The notes beneath the pieces are model-generated. The model was not told where the DNA came from. It saw nothing but the letters and a program-made list of their open reading frames with translations, and did no database searches. Shown piece after piece: positions 11,510-22,828 of a DNA stretch of 64,000 nt. Numbering within the stretch: position 1 is the stretch's first letter; every line of letters starts with the position of its first letter. The position numbers and the translations under genes are program-made. This DNA is from Microglena sp. YARC (Eukaryota; Chlorophyta; Chlorophyceae; Chlamydomonadales; Chlamydomonadaceae), in the NCBI GenBank assembly GCA_022414725.1, contig CM039464.1, positions 11,942,968 through 12,006,967 on the forward strand, given 5' to 3'.

Positions 11510-12474
11510 ATGCAGATGAATACGGCATCTGATGCCGGCCTCATCGCCTGGCTAGCGTCACGAGGAGGCTCTGTCTCTCCTAAGTTGAATTTATTCCATC
11601 GACTGGATTCGGGCGATCGAGGCGTAGTTGCCGTGTCAGATATCGCTCCAGGGGAACAGCTTGCGATTCTGCCCGCCCAGTCAACCCTGCATGTGCCATC
11701 TGCTGAGGAATTCGCTAAGTGCGCGTAATTTTCAATATCCCCAATTTCTTCCCCCCTGCTCTCCTGATGCCTGCAACCCTCGTCCCAGCCAATCAAGCAT
11801 TGCATTGCGCATCTTCTCTCCCTGACACACAAGTAGCTGTGACCAAATCTGTCGTTGAAGCCGTTCTTCAACAATTTCTCAGTCAGTAGCTATTAAAGCT
11901 CCTCCCTGCAACTTTCGTCTGTGGCGGGCCAGCATTCGAACCAATCAAATCCCATCCCGGCCCCCTCACCCAGGTCTCCATCCTCTTACAACGAGGTCGT
12001 GAAATTCGTCGTCGAGCATGACCCCAAGCCGAGTCCGTTTATTGCGACCAGCCTTGTGCTGATGTACGAAATGACTAAGGGCCGAACCTCACCCTTCTGG
12101 ACCTACATCCAGTCCCTCCCTCGGGATTTCGACTGCGTCATGACTTGGAGCGAAGATGAAAAAGCGGAGTTAGCAGGTGAGTAGGTCAGATAGCTAACAT
12201 CGGAGGTCTACCATGTTGTTGAACGTTGAGCCAATACCTCCCCCCTCCATGCTATTGACAGGTTGGGGGAAGTAGACAGCCATGGGAGGAGATGTAGTTC
12301 TCTACATGGGTGCTGCCCATTGGTCACAGAAGGAGCCACAAAAGCTGGCAGCAGCCTCGACGCAATCCGCAGCTCCTCCTCCTCAGAAATCACACACACT
12401 CGCACAGTCCAATACTATGGGGGCAGCTGCCAATGACTTGTACATCCCCCCATGCATGCATGCACACACGCACA

Positions 12475-12511
<37 letters not shown>

Positions 12512-15500
12512 AGTAAAATAACCTGGGTGCAGCTGCCAAGGAGATGGACATCTCCCAAAGCACGCTCATGCAGTATCCAACACACACAGTCCTATTCCCT
12601 GGGTACAGCTGCCAAAGACGCGGATATCCCCCCATACATGCACTCTCAGAAACACACACCGTCCTATTCCCTGGGTATACCTGCCAGAGACATGGATATC
12701 CCCCCATACATGCACTTATAGTAACACACCCACCCACACGCGCACACCAACCCACCGGTACTCCCCCTCTAGGTACTGCTGCTGAGGATCTGGACACCCC
12801 TCAATGGGTTTATGAGAAGAAGGTGAAGGCAATTGTGCAAGCAAGGCCTGACCTGTGGCCCGAACCCTTTGGCAGTTTGGAACATTTTGTGCGTGCAGCA
12901 GCAGCAGTGCAGAGCCGTGCCTTCTACATGAAGGGAGATCGACTGGTGATAGACCCCAAAGAGAAGGTGTGGGAGCTCAGGGAGAGTGGATGTGAACTGA
13001 AGGAGAATTAAGGGAGCTCAGGGGGTGGGGTGGGGTGGGGGGGGACTGTACGGTTTGGAGGGACTGGGCAGCAGCAATAGAAGCAGTGCAGAGCCGAGCA
13101 TTCTACATGAAGGGAGATCGACTGGTGACAGACCCCAAAGAGAAGGTGAGGGAGCTCAGTGTTGGGGTTGGAGGGGCTGGGCAGCAGCAACAGAAGCAGT
13201 GCAGAGCTGTGTGTTCAGCATGCAGGGGTTCAAGTGGCGACTGTATTGAAGGAGATGTAAGGGAGCTCAGGGTAAGTGGGTGTGGAGATGGCTGTTGGGG
13301 TTGGAGGGGCTGGGCAGCAGCAACATAAGCAGTGCAGAGCTGTGTGTTCAGCATGCAGGGGTTCAAGTGGCGACTGTATTGAAGGAGATTTAAGGGAGCT
13401 CAGGGGAAGTGGGTGTGGGGATGGCTGTTGGGGTTGGAGGGGCTGGGCAGCAGCAGTAGCAGTGCAGAGCCGTACATTCTACATGAAGGGGGATCGACTG
13501 GTGACGGACCCAAAAGAGAAGGTGAGGGATCTCAGGGAGAGGGGTGGGGGGTGGGTGGGGGGACTGCTGTGGTTGGAGGGGCTGTGCAGCTGCAACAGAA
13601 GCAGTGCAGAGCCGTACATTCTATATGAAGGGGGATCGACTGGTGACGGGCCCAAAAGAGAAGGTGAGGGATCTCAGGGAGAGGGGGGGGGGGGGGGGGG
13701 GGGACTGCTGTGGTTGGAGAGGCTGGGCAGCTGCAACAGAAGCTGTGCAGAGCCGTGCATTCTACATGAAGGGGGATCGACTGGTGATGGACCCAAAAGA
13801 GAAGGTGAGGGAGCTCAGGGAGAGTGGGTTTGAGGATCACTGTTGGGGTTTGGTGAGGCTGGGCAGCTGCAGCATGAGCAGTGCAGAGCCATGCGTTCAG
13901 CATGCAGGGGCTGTGACTGAAATGAAGGAGAATTAAGGGAGCTCAGGGGGGGGGGGGGGGGGGGGGGGGGCTGTACGGGTTGAAGGGGCTGGGCAGCATC
14001 AGCATCAGTGCAGAGCCGTGCGTTCAGCATGTAGGGGATCGACTGGTGCCAGACCCAAATGAAAAGGTGAGGGATCTCAGGGAGAGTGGGGGGGACTGCT
14101 GTGGTTGGAGGGGCTGGGCAGCAGCAGTGCAGAGCTGTGTATTCAGCATGAAGGGGACTTGACTGGTGAAGGACCCAAAAGAGAAGGTGAGGGAGCTCAG
14201 GGGTGGGTGGGCGTGAGGATGACTGCTGGGGTTGGAGGGGCTGGGCAGCAGCAGCAGCAGCAGAGCCGTGCTTTCTACATGAAGGGGGGTCGACTGGTGA
14301 CGGACCCAAAAGAGAAGGTGAGGGAGCTTAGGAAGAATGGGTGTGAGGATCACTGTTGGGGTTTGGTCCCCCTTACACCCCCTTAAACCCACCCACTCAC
14401 ACACACTCACACCCACTTGCGCTCACCACCCACCCAATCACCCAATAATGCATTCTCTCACCATTTCGCCCACCCACTCACCCACAGATGGGAGCTGATG
14501 TTTTCCTTCCGCCGGCTATGGACCTGTATCCACCACCCATGCACCCACCCACAGATGGGAGCTGATGTTTTCCTTCCGCCGGCTATGGACCTGTATCCAC
14601 CACCCATGTACCCACCCACGACCCCCAAATTGCACTCACATTGACCCACCTTCACAACTTCCTCCCCCCCTATCGCCCACCCACACCCACAGGAAGGAGC
14701 TGATGTGTTCCTTCTGCCAGCTATTGACATGGTGAACCATGCGAGTGACGATTCAAAACACAACGCAACATTAGAGCGTCTGGGTATGGAGCCGGGAGGC
14801 TTGCCATCAACAGGCTACTTCAGCCTGAAAGCATGTGAGTGAACACACAATGAAACACGGAGCATCATTAGAGCGTCTGGGTATGGAGCCGGGGGGCTTG
14901 CCATCAACAGGCTACTTCAGCCTGAAAGCATGTCAGTGAACACACAATGAAAACAGAATGCAACATTAGAGGGTCTGGGTATGGAGCCGGGGGGCTTGCC
15001 ATCGACAGGCTACTTCAGCCTGAAAGCATGTGAGTTAAAACGCTAAACACAATGAAAACACAATGCAACATTAGAGCGTCTTGGTATGGAGCCGGCGGGC
15101 TTGCCATCAACAGGCTACTTCATCCTGAAAGCATGTGAGTGAACACACAATGAAAACACAGTGCAACATTAGAGTGTCTGGGTATGGAGCCGGGGGGGGG
15201 GGGGGGGGGGGGGGGGGGTAAACCATGGACAGGCTACTTCAGCCTGAAAGCATGTGAGTTAAAAACACAAAACACAAAACACAGTGCAACATTAGAGCGT
15301 CTGGGTATGGAGCCGGGGGGGGGGGGGGGGGGGGGGCAAACCATGGACATGCTACTTCAGCCTGAAAGCATGTGAGTGAGAAAACAAAAACACACAATGA
15401 AAACACAATGCAACATTAGAGCGTCTGGGTATGAAGCCCGGGGCTTGCCATCTACAGGCTACTTCAGCCTGAAAGCATGTGAGGTAAACACAAACAACAC

Positions 15501-17917
15501 AATGAAAACACAACGCAACATTAGAGCGTCTGGGTATGGAGCCGGGGGGCTTGCCATCTACAGGCTACTTCAGCCTGAAAGCATGTGAGTGAACTCACAA
15601 AACAGAATGCAACATGAGAGCGTCTGGGTATGGAGCCGCGGGGCTTGCCAGCAACAGGATACTTCAGCCTGGAAGCATGCGAGTGAGAAAACAAAACACA
15701 ATGAAAACACAATGCAACATTAGAGTGTCTGCGTATGGAGCTGGGGGGCTTACCATCGACAGGCTACTTCAGCCTGAAAGCATGTGAGTGAACACACAAT
15801 GAAACACAGTGCAGCATTAGAGTGTCTGGGTATGGAGTTGTGGGGCAAACCATCGACAGGCTACTTCAGCCTGAAAGCATGTGAGTGAATACACAATGAA
15901 AAACAGTGCAGCATTAGAGTGTCTGGATATGGAGTTGGGGGGCAAACCATCGACAGGCTACTTCAGCCTGAAAGCATGTGATTTAAACACAAAACACAAA
16001 ACACAGTGCAACATTAGAGTGTCTGGGTATGGAGCCGGGGGGGGGGGGGGGGGGGGGCAAACCATGGACAGGCTACTTCAGCCTGAAAGCATGTTAGTGA
16101 ATACACAATGAAACACAGTGAAGCATTAGAGTGTCTGGGTATGGAGTTGGGGGGCAAACCATGGACAGGCTTCTTCAGCCTGAAAGCATGTGAGTGAATA
16201 CACAATGAAACACAGTGCAGCATTAGAGTGTCTGGGTATGGAGCCGGGGGGCTTGCCATCGACAGGCTACTTCAGCCTGAAAGCATGTGAGTTAAAACGC
16301 TAAACACAATGAAAACACAATGCAACATTAGAGCGTCTTGGTATGGAGCCGGTGGGCTTGCCATCAACAGGCTACTTCATCCTGAAAGCATGTGAGTGAA
16401 CACACAATGAATACACAGTGCAACATTAGAGTGTCTGGGTATGGAGCCGGGGGGGGGGGGGGGGGGTAAACCATGGACAGGCTACTTCAGCCTGAAAGCA
16501 TGTGAGTTAAAACACAAAAACACAAAAACACAGTGCAACATTAGAGCGTCTGGGTATGGAGCCGGGTGGGGGGGTGGGGGGTGGGGGGGGCAAACCATGG
16601 ACATGCTACTTCAGCCTGAAAGCATGTGAGTGAGAAAACAAAACACACAATGAAAACACAATGCAACATTAGAGCGTCTGGGTATGAAGCCCGGGGGCTT
16701 GCCATCTACAGGCTACTTCAGCCTGAAAGCATGTGAGGTAAACACAAGCAACACAATGAAAACACAACGCAACATTAGAGCGTCTGGGTATGGAGCCGGG
16801 GGGCTTGCCATCTACAGGCTACTTCAGCCTGAAAGCATGTGAGTGAACACACAAAACAGAATGCAACATGAGAGCGTCTGGGTATGGAGCCGCGGGGCTT
16901 GCCAGCAACAGGCTACTTCAGCCTGGAAGCATGCGAGTGAGAAAACAAAACACAATGAAAACACAATGCAACATTAGAGTGTCTGCGTATGGAGCTGGGG
17001 GGCTTGCCATCGACAGGCTACTTCAGCCTGAAAGCATGTGAGTGAACACACAATGAAACACAGTGCAGCATTAGAGTGTCTGGGTATGGAGTTGTGGGGC
17101 AAACCATCGACAGGCTACTTCAGCCTGAAAGCATGTGAGTGAATACACAAAGAAACACAGTGCAGCATTAGAGTGTCTGGGTATGGAGTTGGGGGGCAAA
17201 CCATCGACAGGCTACTTCAGCCTGAAAGCATGTGATTTAAACACAAAACACAAAACACAGTGCAACATTAGAGCGTCTGGGTATGGAGCCGGGGGGGGGG
17301 GGGGGGGGGGGCAAACCATGGACAGGCTACTTCAGCCTGAAAGCATGTGAGTGAATACACAATGAAACACAGTGCAGCATTAGAGTGTCTGGGTATGGAG
17401 TTGGGGGGCAAACCATGGACAGGCTTCTTCAGCCTGAAAGCATGTGAGTGAATACACAATGAAACACAGTGCAGCATTAGAGTGTCTGGGTATGGAGCCG
17501 GGGGGCTTGCCATCAACAGGCTACTTCAGCCTGAAAGCATGTCAGTGAACACACAATGAAAACAGAATGCAACATTAGAGCGTCTGGGTATGGAGCCGGG
17601 GGGCTTGCCATCGACAGGCTACTTCAGCCTGAAAGCATGTGAGTTAAAACGCTAAACACAATGAAAACACAATGCAACATTAGAGCGTCTTGGTATGGAG
17701 CCGGTGGGCTTGCCATCAACAGGCTACTTCATCCTGAAAGCATGTGATGTGAACACACAATGAAAAACACAGTGCAACATTAGAGTGTCTGGGTATGGAG
17801 CCGGGGGGGGGGGGGGGGGGGGGGTAAACCATGGACAGGCTACTTCAGCCTGAAAGCATGTGAGTTAAAACACAAAACACAAAACACAGTGCAACATTAG
17901 AGCGTCTTGGTATGGAG

Positions 17918-17953
<36 letters not shown>

Positions 17954-20900
17954 AACCATGGACATGCTACTTCAGCCTGAAAGCATGTGAGTGAGAAAAC
18001 AAAACACACAATGAAAACACAATGCAACATTAGAGTGTCTGCGTATGGAGCTGGGGGGCTTGCCATCGATAGGCTACTTCAGCCTGAAAGCATGTGAGTG
18101 AACACACAATGAAACACAGTGCAGCATTAGAGTGTCTGGGTATGGAGTTGGGGGGCAAACCATGGACAGGCTTCTTCAGCCTGAAAGCATGTGAGTGAAT
18201 ACATAATGAAACACAGTGCAGCATTAGAGTGTCTGGGTATGGAGTTGGGGGGCAAACCATGGACAGGCTTCTTCAGCCTGAAAGCATGTGAGTTAAAACA
18301 CAAAACACAAAACACAGTGCAACATTTAGAGCGTCTGGGTATGGAGCCGGGGGGGGGGGGGGGGGGGGGAAACCATGGACATGCCACTTCAGCCTGAAAG
18401 CATGTGAGTTAAAACACAAAGCACAAAACACAATGCAACATTAGAGCGTCTGGGCATGGAGCCCAGGGGCTTACCATCAGCAGGCTACTTCAGCCTGAAA
18501 GCATGTGCGTTAAAATACTTAACACACTGAAAACACAATGCAACATTAGAGTGTCTGCCTATGGATCCGGGGGGCTTGCCACCAACAGGCTACTTCAGCC
18601 TGTAAGCATGTGAGTTAAACAGATAAAAACAATGCAACATGAAAGCGTCTGGGCATGGAGCCGGGGGGCTTGCCATCAACAGGCTACTTCAGCCTGAAAG
18701 CATGTGAGTGAGAAAACAAAACACAGTGAAAACACAATGCAACATTAGAGCGCCCCCCTTAATTCAACCCCCAACCATCCAGCTTCCACCCAGCCCCACA
18801 CCACCACCCACCACCACCACCCCTTGCGTGCAGCATGATTGATCAGGCAAGGCGAATAAGTGCTCATATTGTATGGCACCCAGCCCCACACCATCACCAT
18901 CACCCACCACCACCACCCACCACCCTTCACCACATGCAACCCCTTGTGTGCAGCACGATTGATCCGACGAGGCGAGCAAGTGCTCATCTTGTATAGCCCC
19001 ACACCCCACCCACCACCTCCCACCCACCGCCACCACCCCCACCCCTTGTGTGCAGCACGATTGATCCAACGAGGCGGGCTAGTGCTCATCGTGTATGGCA
19101 CCCATCCCCACCCCACGCCACCAATCACCCACCACACACCCACCACCACCCAACCCCCTTGTGTGCAGCACGATTGATCTGACGAGGCGAGCAAGTGCCG
19201 ATCTTGTATGACACCCAGCCCCACCCCACACACACCACCACCCACCCCCACCTCCCACCCACCACCCCCACCCCTTGTGTGCAGCACGATTGATCCGACG
19301 AGGCGAGCAAGTGCCGATCTCGTATGGCACCCAGCCCCACCCCACACACACCACCAACCACCCACCACCTCCACCCCCTTGTGTGCAGCACGATTGATCC
19401 GACGGGGCGAGCAAGTGCTCATCTCCTATGGCGAGTTGTCCGACATGGACCTGTTGGTCACCTACGGCTTCATCGATGTCGTGGCCTCCTCGCAGCAAGC
19501 AGCCCCCCAGTACGCCTCGCGAAGGCGAAACATAGCTGAGCTGCCCAACCTGGAAAACCCTAGCAACGCAGCGCTCATACCCTGGAGCACTGTGGTGGAT
19601 GTGTGTAGGGCCACCTGCACGCAGAACGGGATCAATGAACATCCAGAGAAGTCGCCGTTCGATGTAGAGGCTGACAAGTGTCGTTTCCTGGGTTACTGTA
19701 AGGTGCTGCAGCACCCAGACCCCTTCCTCACCACATTCCCAGTTACCCGCATGGTCCCCATGACAGACGAGCTGCTGACAGCAGTGCAGGTGATGTTGCT
19801 GACAGACACCGAGCTTCAAGATCTGAAAAACAAGTACGATGGGGTGAAGAAGGAGACGAAGGCGGAGGGGGCAGGCGCAGAGGGCGGTGCTGCAGCAGCG
19901 AAGAAGGAGGGGGGGGAGGAGGAGCAGAAAAAGGAGGAAGAGGAACCATCTCAGCCTTCCATATCAAACAAGGAACGACTTAGCTTAGGTGTTGACAGAT
20001 TGAGAGAAGATCCGGATTTCAACGAGACGGTGGCATTTACCCTGTCCGCATTGACGGATGCGTGCATGGCGAATTACCCAACCGACATGTCTGAGGATGC
20101 TGCGCTACTAACGAAGGCCCAGTCTCTCCCGTACCGGAAACGACTGGCGGTGATGGGACGTCTAGGGGAGAAGGAGACGTTGCAGTTGGCCAAGAAGCAA
20201 GCAGCCCTCATGATGATGGGCGTGTATGGCGCACGGCCCTCGGCCAAGCGTGGACGTGGGGGTGCTCCAGTGGACCATGACGGCGAGGAAGCCCCTGTGG
20301 ATGATAGTGATGACGAGGTGAGAAGGGGGATGACGATGCGAGGAGGTGGAAGGGGTGTGGAGGTGAGGAGGGGGATGACGAGGCGAGGAGGTGAAAGGGG
20401 TGTGGAGGTGAGGAGGGGGATGACAAGGTGACGAGGCGAGGAGGTGAAAGGGATGTGGAGGTGAGGAGGGGGATGACGAGGCGAGGAGGTGGAAGGGGTG
20501 TGGAGGTGAGGAGGGGGATGACGAGGCGAGGAGGTGAAAGGGGTGTGGAGGTGAGGAGGGGAATGACGAAGCGAGGAGGTGAAAGGGGTGTGGAGGTGAG
20601 GAGGGGGATGACAAGGTGACGAGGCGAGGAGGTGAAAGGGATGTGGAGGTGAGGAGGGGGATGACGAGGTGACGCAGCGACCTATTTTGTATTTCTATAT
20701 CCCCATTCAACTAATTGCTCAATGGCAGAGCTCCTTGAACGACAAAGGGGCCAGGTTATAATCCCCACGGATGCGCCTTAGTGTTTGCGGTCGCTGTCAA
20801 CCGCCATGGTAGCTTTGTCCAGATAAAGTAGCAGCCCGTTCCCTACCCCCGTAAGACGGGGCTCCCAGAATACCACGCCTCACCAGGCGTTATCGTTACT

Positions 20901-22662
20901 TTTTGTATTTCTATAGCTCGGACTTTTCTACATGGCTCTAATACCTAGGGATCGGCAATATGATATCATATGATTAGGGTTGGGCCGACATATAAACGTA
21001 TAATATACGTTTATGCGTATAAATACGCCATATAGTTTTTCTCAAATCGACCTTAAATATGTCATATACAAACGTATAGTTTGTACTTCGAGGAGTACAG
21101 CACACGTCCCGGCACTTAACTTCCTTGGTTTGCATTATATTTTTGATTTATATAGCTCATAGGAAAGCTCTTGACCTTCCCTATCACAACATGCAATACA
21201 ATTCACCATTCACATGCATCATTGTATAAACATTTGGCCTAAAGGTTGATCTAGATAGCCAGGATGGCACACATATCAGAGCGCCACCTAGCCTTCCATT
21301 CCACAAGCTGTGCTCCTACGTGGGCTTGAAGGATTGATGGTGCAAGCCTAGTGCAATGTGAACATGGACAATAGTGCAATACCGTTATGTACTTTAATTA
21401 TTATACACTTATGCAGTTATATAATAAACCAACTGGCATTTAATGGCTCCCTTAGATTGGCACCGCGCTTCTTTCTGGTCGTGATTTCTTTTCTGGAATT
21501 TGGACAACCTAAACTTGCCAGATTATTTTTCTGAGAGTTGATATGTGATGCCAATGAAATTAGCTATGCGGCAATACCTTTAAACCCATGTAAAAGCATG
21601 TTCTCAAGAAGTGCCTAATTTTTATATACGTTTATACATTTATTCGGCTTATAAAAATAAAAATATACGTTTGCTTCCCAACCCTACATATGATATCATG
21701 TCATCATATGATTTCAAATGATGCCGGCGGTCTGACTAGGTAACTTTGGCCTGGGGCACCATATCACATGATATTAAATCATATGATTATTGTATGATAT
21801 CATTTGATTTCATACTCGAGTTTGGTCAACATCATATGATTTGCCGTTCCCTACTAATACCACAAATCCTCTAATACCAGAAGCACACATCACAGCTTGG
21901 AATTCATCTTGCTACATGGCTCCATCCCAGTTTTTTTCTTTTCAAATCTGAAAGTGGGTTTTTTCTAGCTTTATTGTTTCAGGCCTCCTCCAGGGACAGC
22001 GTTTGTATAGCTTTCAGGGCCATTTAAAGGTTTGTTTTTAATATAGAGCGGCAATTTTGGCCAAAGCGGGGTCAAAAATAGCGATCGCTATATATATTAG
22101 GGGGGGGCGGGGGTGTGTGTGTTTGTGTGGAAATCCCTGCTCTATCCATTATAGCTGCTCCCCCATTTATCCTGTAAGAACGCTGTACCATACATCACAT
22201 CACATCAAAACACTGCTTGCCATCACATCTCCCCTGCTCCAGGTGAGCGAACCTTCAGAGGAAGATGACTCTGAGTCTGACGGCTCAGATGACCCTGACG
22301 ATGATGACAGTGGGAGGGGCAGCGACATGGAGCCGTCAATGAAACGTAGGAGGGCGCCCGCACCGAAGAAGCAGATGCACCGTCCGTCGCCTATGTCTAT
22401 GGGCCGCGGCTACCCACCGCCAATGATGCGAGGGGGGATGGTGATGAACATGGGCAGGGGGGGGTATCCCGCACCCAGCATGCATGGGGGGCGGGGAGGA
22501 TACCCGGCTGCTAGGATGCCCCAGCAGGCTCCGGCCAGGGGAGGGCGAGCTCCGGTCCGAGGGGGGCGAGGGGGGCCTGCGGTAGGGGCTGCGGCCAAGA
22601 GGAAGAAGAAGGACGAGACTAGCGAGGAGGAGGAAGACTTTGACAGTGGTAGCGACTATTAA
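11510..22662 (+). CDS. SET-domain protein lysine methyltransferase, LSMT/SETD type, with RGG tail
   Basis: Six exons: 11510-11718, 11974-12176, 12773-12966, 14693-14834, 19389-20317 and 22243-22662. Their lengths sum to 2097 nt and phases agree at every junction, giving 698 aa. Residues about 9-60 form the N-terminal SET segment (DSGDRGVVAVSDIAPGEQL). SPFWTYIQSLP lies near 110, QSRAFYMKGDRL near 185, the AdoMet-pocket motif PAIDMVNHASDD near 210, and RRGEQVLISYG at 254-264 with the catalytic-type tyrosine. Residues about 285-530 match the position of the LSMT substrate-binding lobe, interrupted by a Lys/Glu-rich insert. The tail has acidic runs, KRRR and KRKKK basic patches, GRGGYP repeats and RGG motifs, and ends EEEEDFDSGSDY. 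The family methylates lysines on Rubisco, aldolase, ribosomal proteins or actin. The nuclear-looking tail and lack of a clear transit peptide argue against a Rubisco role here. Introns 2-5 contain arrays of its own exon edges. Confidence 0.88.
12403..12772 (+). repeat. Degenerate copies of the exon 3 start (SET gene)
   Basis: Exon 3 begins GGTACTGCTGCTGAGGATC. Upstream, related segments such as GGTACAGCTGCCAAAGACG recur four times (about 12418, 12530, 12600 and 12670), separated by CA-rich runs. These copies have lost the AG dinucleotide; only 12773 has CTCTAG before the exon. Confidence 0.6.
13020..14345 (+). repeat. Donor-junction array of exon 3 (SET gene), about 11 copies
   Basis: Exon 3 ends with codons for MKGDRLVIDPKEK and then GTGTGG at 12967. 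Units of about 120-145 bp repeat the same exon end (GACCCAAAAGAGAAG) followed by GTGAGG, for example near 13147, 13522, 13664, 13807, 14068, 14189 and 14320. Variants have the exon part replaced by TTCAGCATGCAGGGG. Coding-like similarity is retained (AVQSRAFYMKGDRLV), but stops follow each donor. Several units contain long G runs. Confidence 0.85.
14473..14692 (+). repeat. Acceptor-junction copies before exon 4 (SET gene)
   Basis: Two copies of acceptor plus exon start (CACCCACAGATGGGAGCTGA, at about 14487 and 14553) precede the true exon start at 14693. They encode GADVFLPPAMDL, where the functional exon has GADVFLLPAIDM. The conserved asparagine-histidine motif is absent from the copies. 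Confidence 0.75.
14770..18750 (+). repeat. Donor-junction array of exon 4, about 88-bp unit, about 45 copies (SET gene)
   Basis: The last 64 nt of exon 4 (encoding LERLGMEPGGLPSTGYFSLK) plus the donor GCATGTGAGT and about 25 nt of intron repeat for 4 kb. The true donor is at 14835. Almost every unit retains GTGAGT; a few have GTCAGT, GTTAGT, GTGAGG or GTGATT. The GGAGCCGGGGGG part has expanded to G runs of 15-35 in many units. Blocks of about 1.26-1.35 kb repeat (marker GAGTTAAAACGCTAAAC at 15032, 16289 and 17641), so higher-order duplication followed the initial amplification. Confidence 0.93.
18750..19388 (+). repeat. Acceptor-junction array of exon 5, about 110-bp unit, 6 copies (SET gene)
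   Basis: Each unit has a CCACC-rich tract, the acceptor CCTTGTGTGCAG and the exon start CACGATTGATCCGACGAGGC (copies near 18829, 18953, 19055, 19167, 19283 and 19389). All but the last break off after the codons for VLIxYG and return to the C-rich intron sequence. Only 19389 continues into exon 5. Confidence 0.9.
20318..20690 (+). repeat. Donor-side array in the last SET-gene intron
   Basis: The exon ends GATGATAGTGATGACGAG before GTGAGAAGG at 20318. About eight units of 40-60 bp containing GGGATGACGAGGCGAGGAGG and GTGTGGAGGTGAGG follow. They are derived from the junction sequence and keep several GTGAG donors. Confidence 0.75.
20685..20915 (+). mobile_element. tRNA-derived SINE with 15-bp target duplication
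   Basis: The body, 20700-20900, is flanked by perfect copies of TTTTGTATTTCTATA at 20685-20699 and 20901-20915. The head resembles a tRNA promoter: an A-box-like GCTCAATGGCAGAGC and a B-box-like GGTTATAATCC. The body then reads GTCGCTGTCAACCGCCATGG and ends with CCTCACCAGGCGTTATCGTT. Flanking duplications of this length are typical of LINE-mediated insertion. Relatives are at 30596-30811 and, reversed, 48058-48265. Confidence 0.85.
20946..21853. mobile_element. hAT-like MITE (outer, interrupted)
   Basis: Ends are TAGGGATCGGCAATATGATA on the left and TTTGCCGTTCCCTA on the right, which are inverted complements. Flanking 8-bp duplications are perfect: CTAATACC at 20938-20945 and 21854-21861. 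The interior is an ATATGATATCATAT-type palindrome. It is split by the element at 20975-21686; without that insertion it would be about 188 bp. It lies in the last SET-gene intron. Eight-bp duplications are typical of hAT elements. Confidence 0.85.
20975..21686. mobile_element. hAT-like MITE (inner, nested), 712 bp
   Basis: Ends are TAGGGTTGGGCCGACATATA and ATACGTTTGCTTCCCAACCC followed by TA, with an AT-rich subterminal ATATACGTTTAT motif on both sides. The perfect 8-bp duplication CATATGAT lies at 20967-20974 and 21687-21694. It carries no open reading frame. It inserted into the element at 20946-21853 and is therefore younger. Confidence 0.8.
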
Positions 22663-22764
22663 ACGCCTGCTACGCACTGTGTGTGTCGGGGGGTGGGTGG
22701 GGTGGTGGTTGGGGGGGTGGTGGTTGGGGGGGGGGGCTGAGGCGTTGATTTGCATCGTCATGAT

Positions 22765-22769
22765 TGTAA
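22765..22769 (+). terminator. TGTAA polyadenylation signal of the SET gene (probable)
   Basis: TGTAA about 100 nt after the stop codon at 22662, the usual chlorophyte poly(A) signal. A G-rich tract fills the 3' UTR before it. Confidence 0.5.
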
Positions 22770-22828
22770 CAACAGCAAGGCAGTCCTGTGGACAACAGGA
22801 CGGACAGTAGCGAAACACTTGTGGCAGC

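Noticed and set aside
11049..11519. 156-codon frame before the SET gene
   Set aside because: Composition and content (family D repeat, GAATTTGG repeats) are intergenic; the SET-domain similarity starts only at the ATG at 11510, in another frame.
13276..13936. Frames with MKGDRLVxDPKEKV repeated, read as a repeat protein
   Set aside because: Copies are separated by GTGAGG donors and G-rich intron sequence and lie in mixed frames; they are decoy exon ends of the SET gene.
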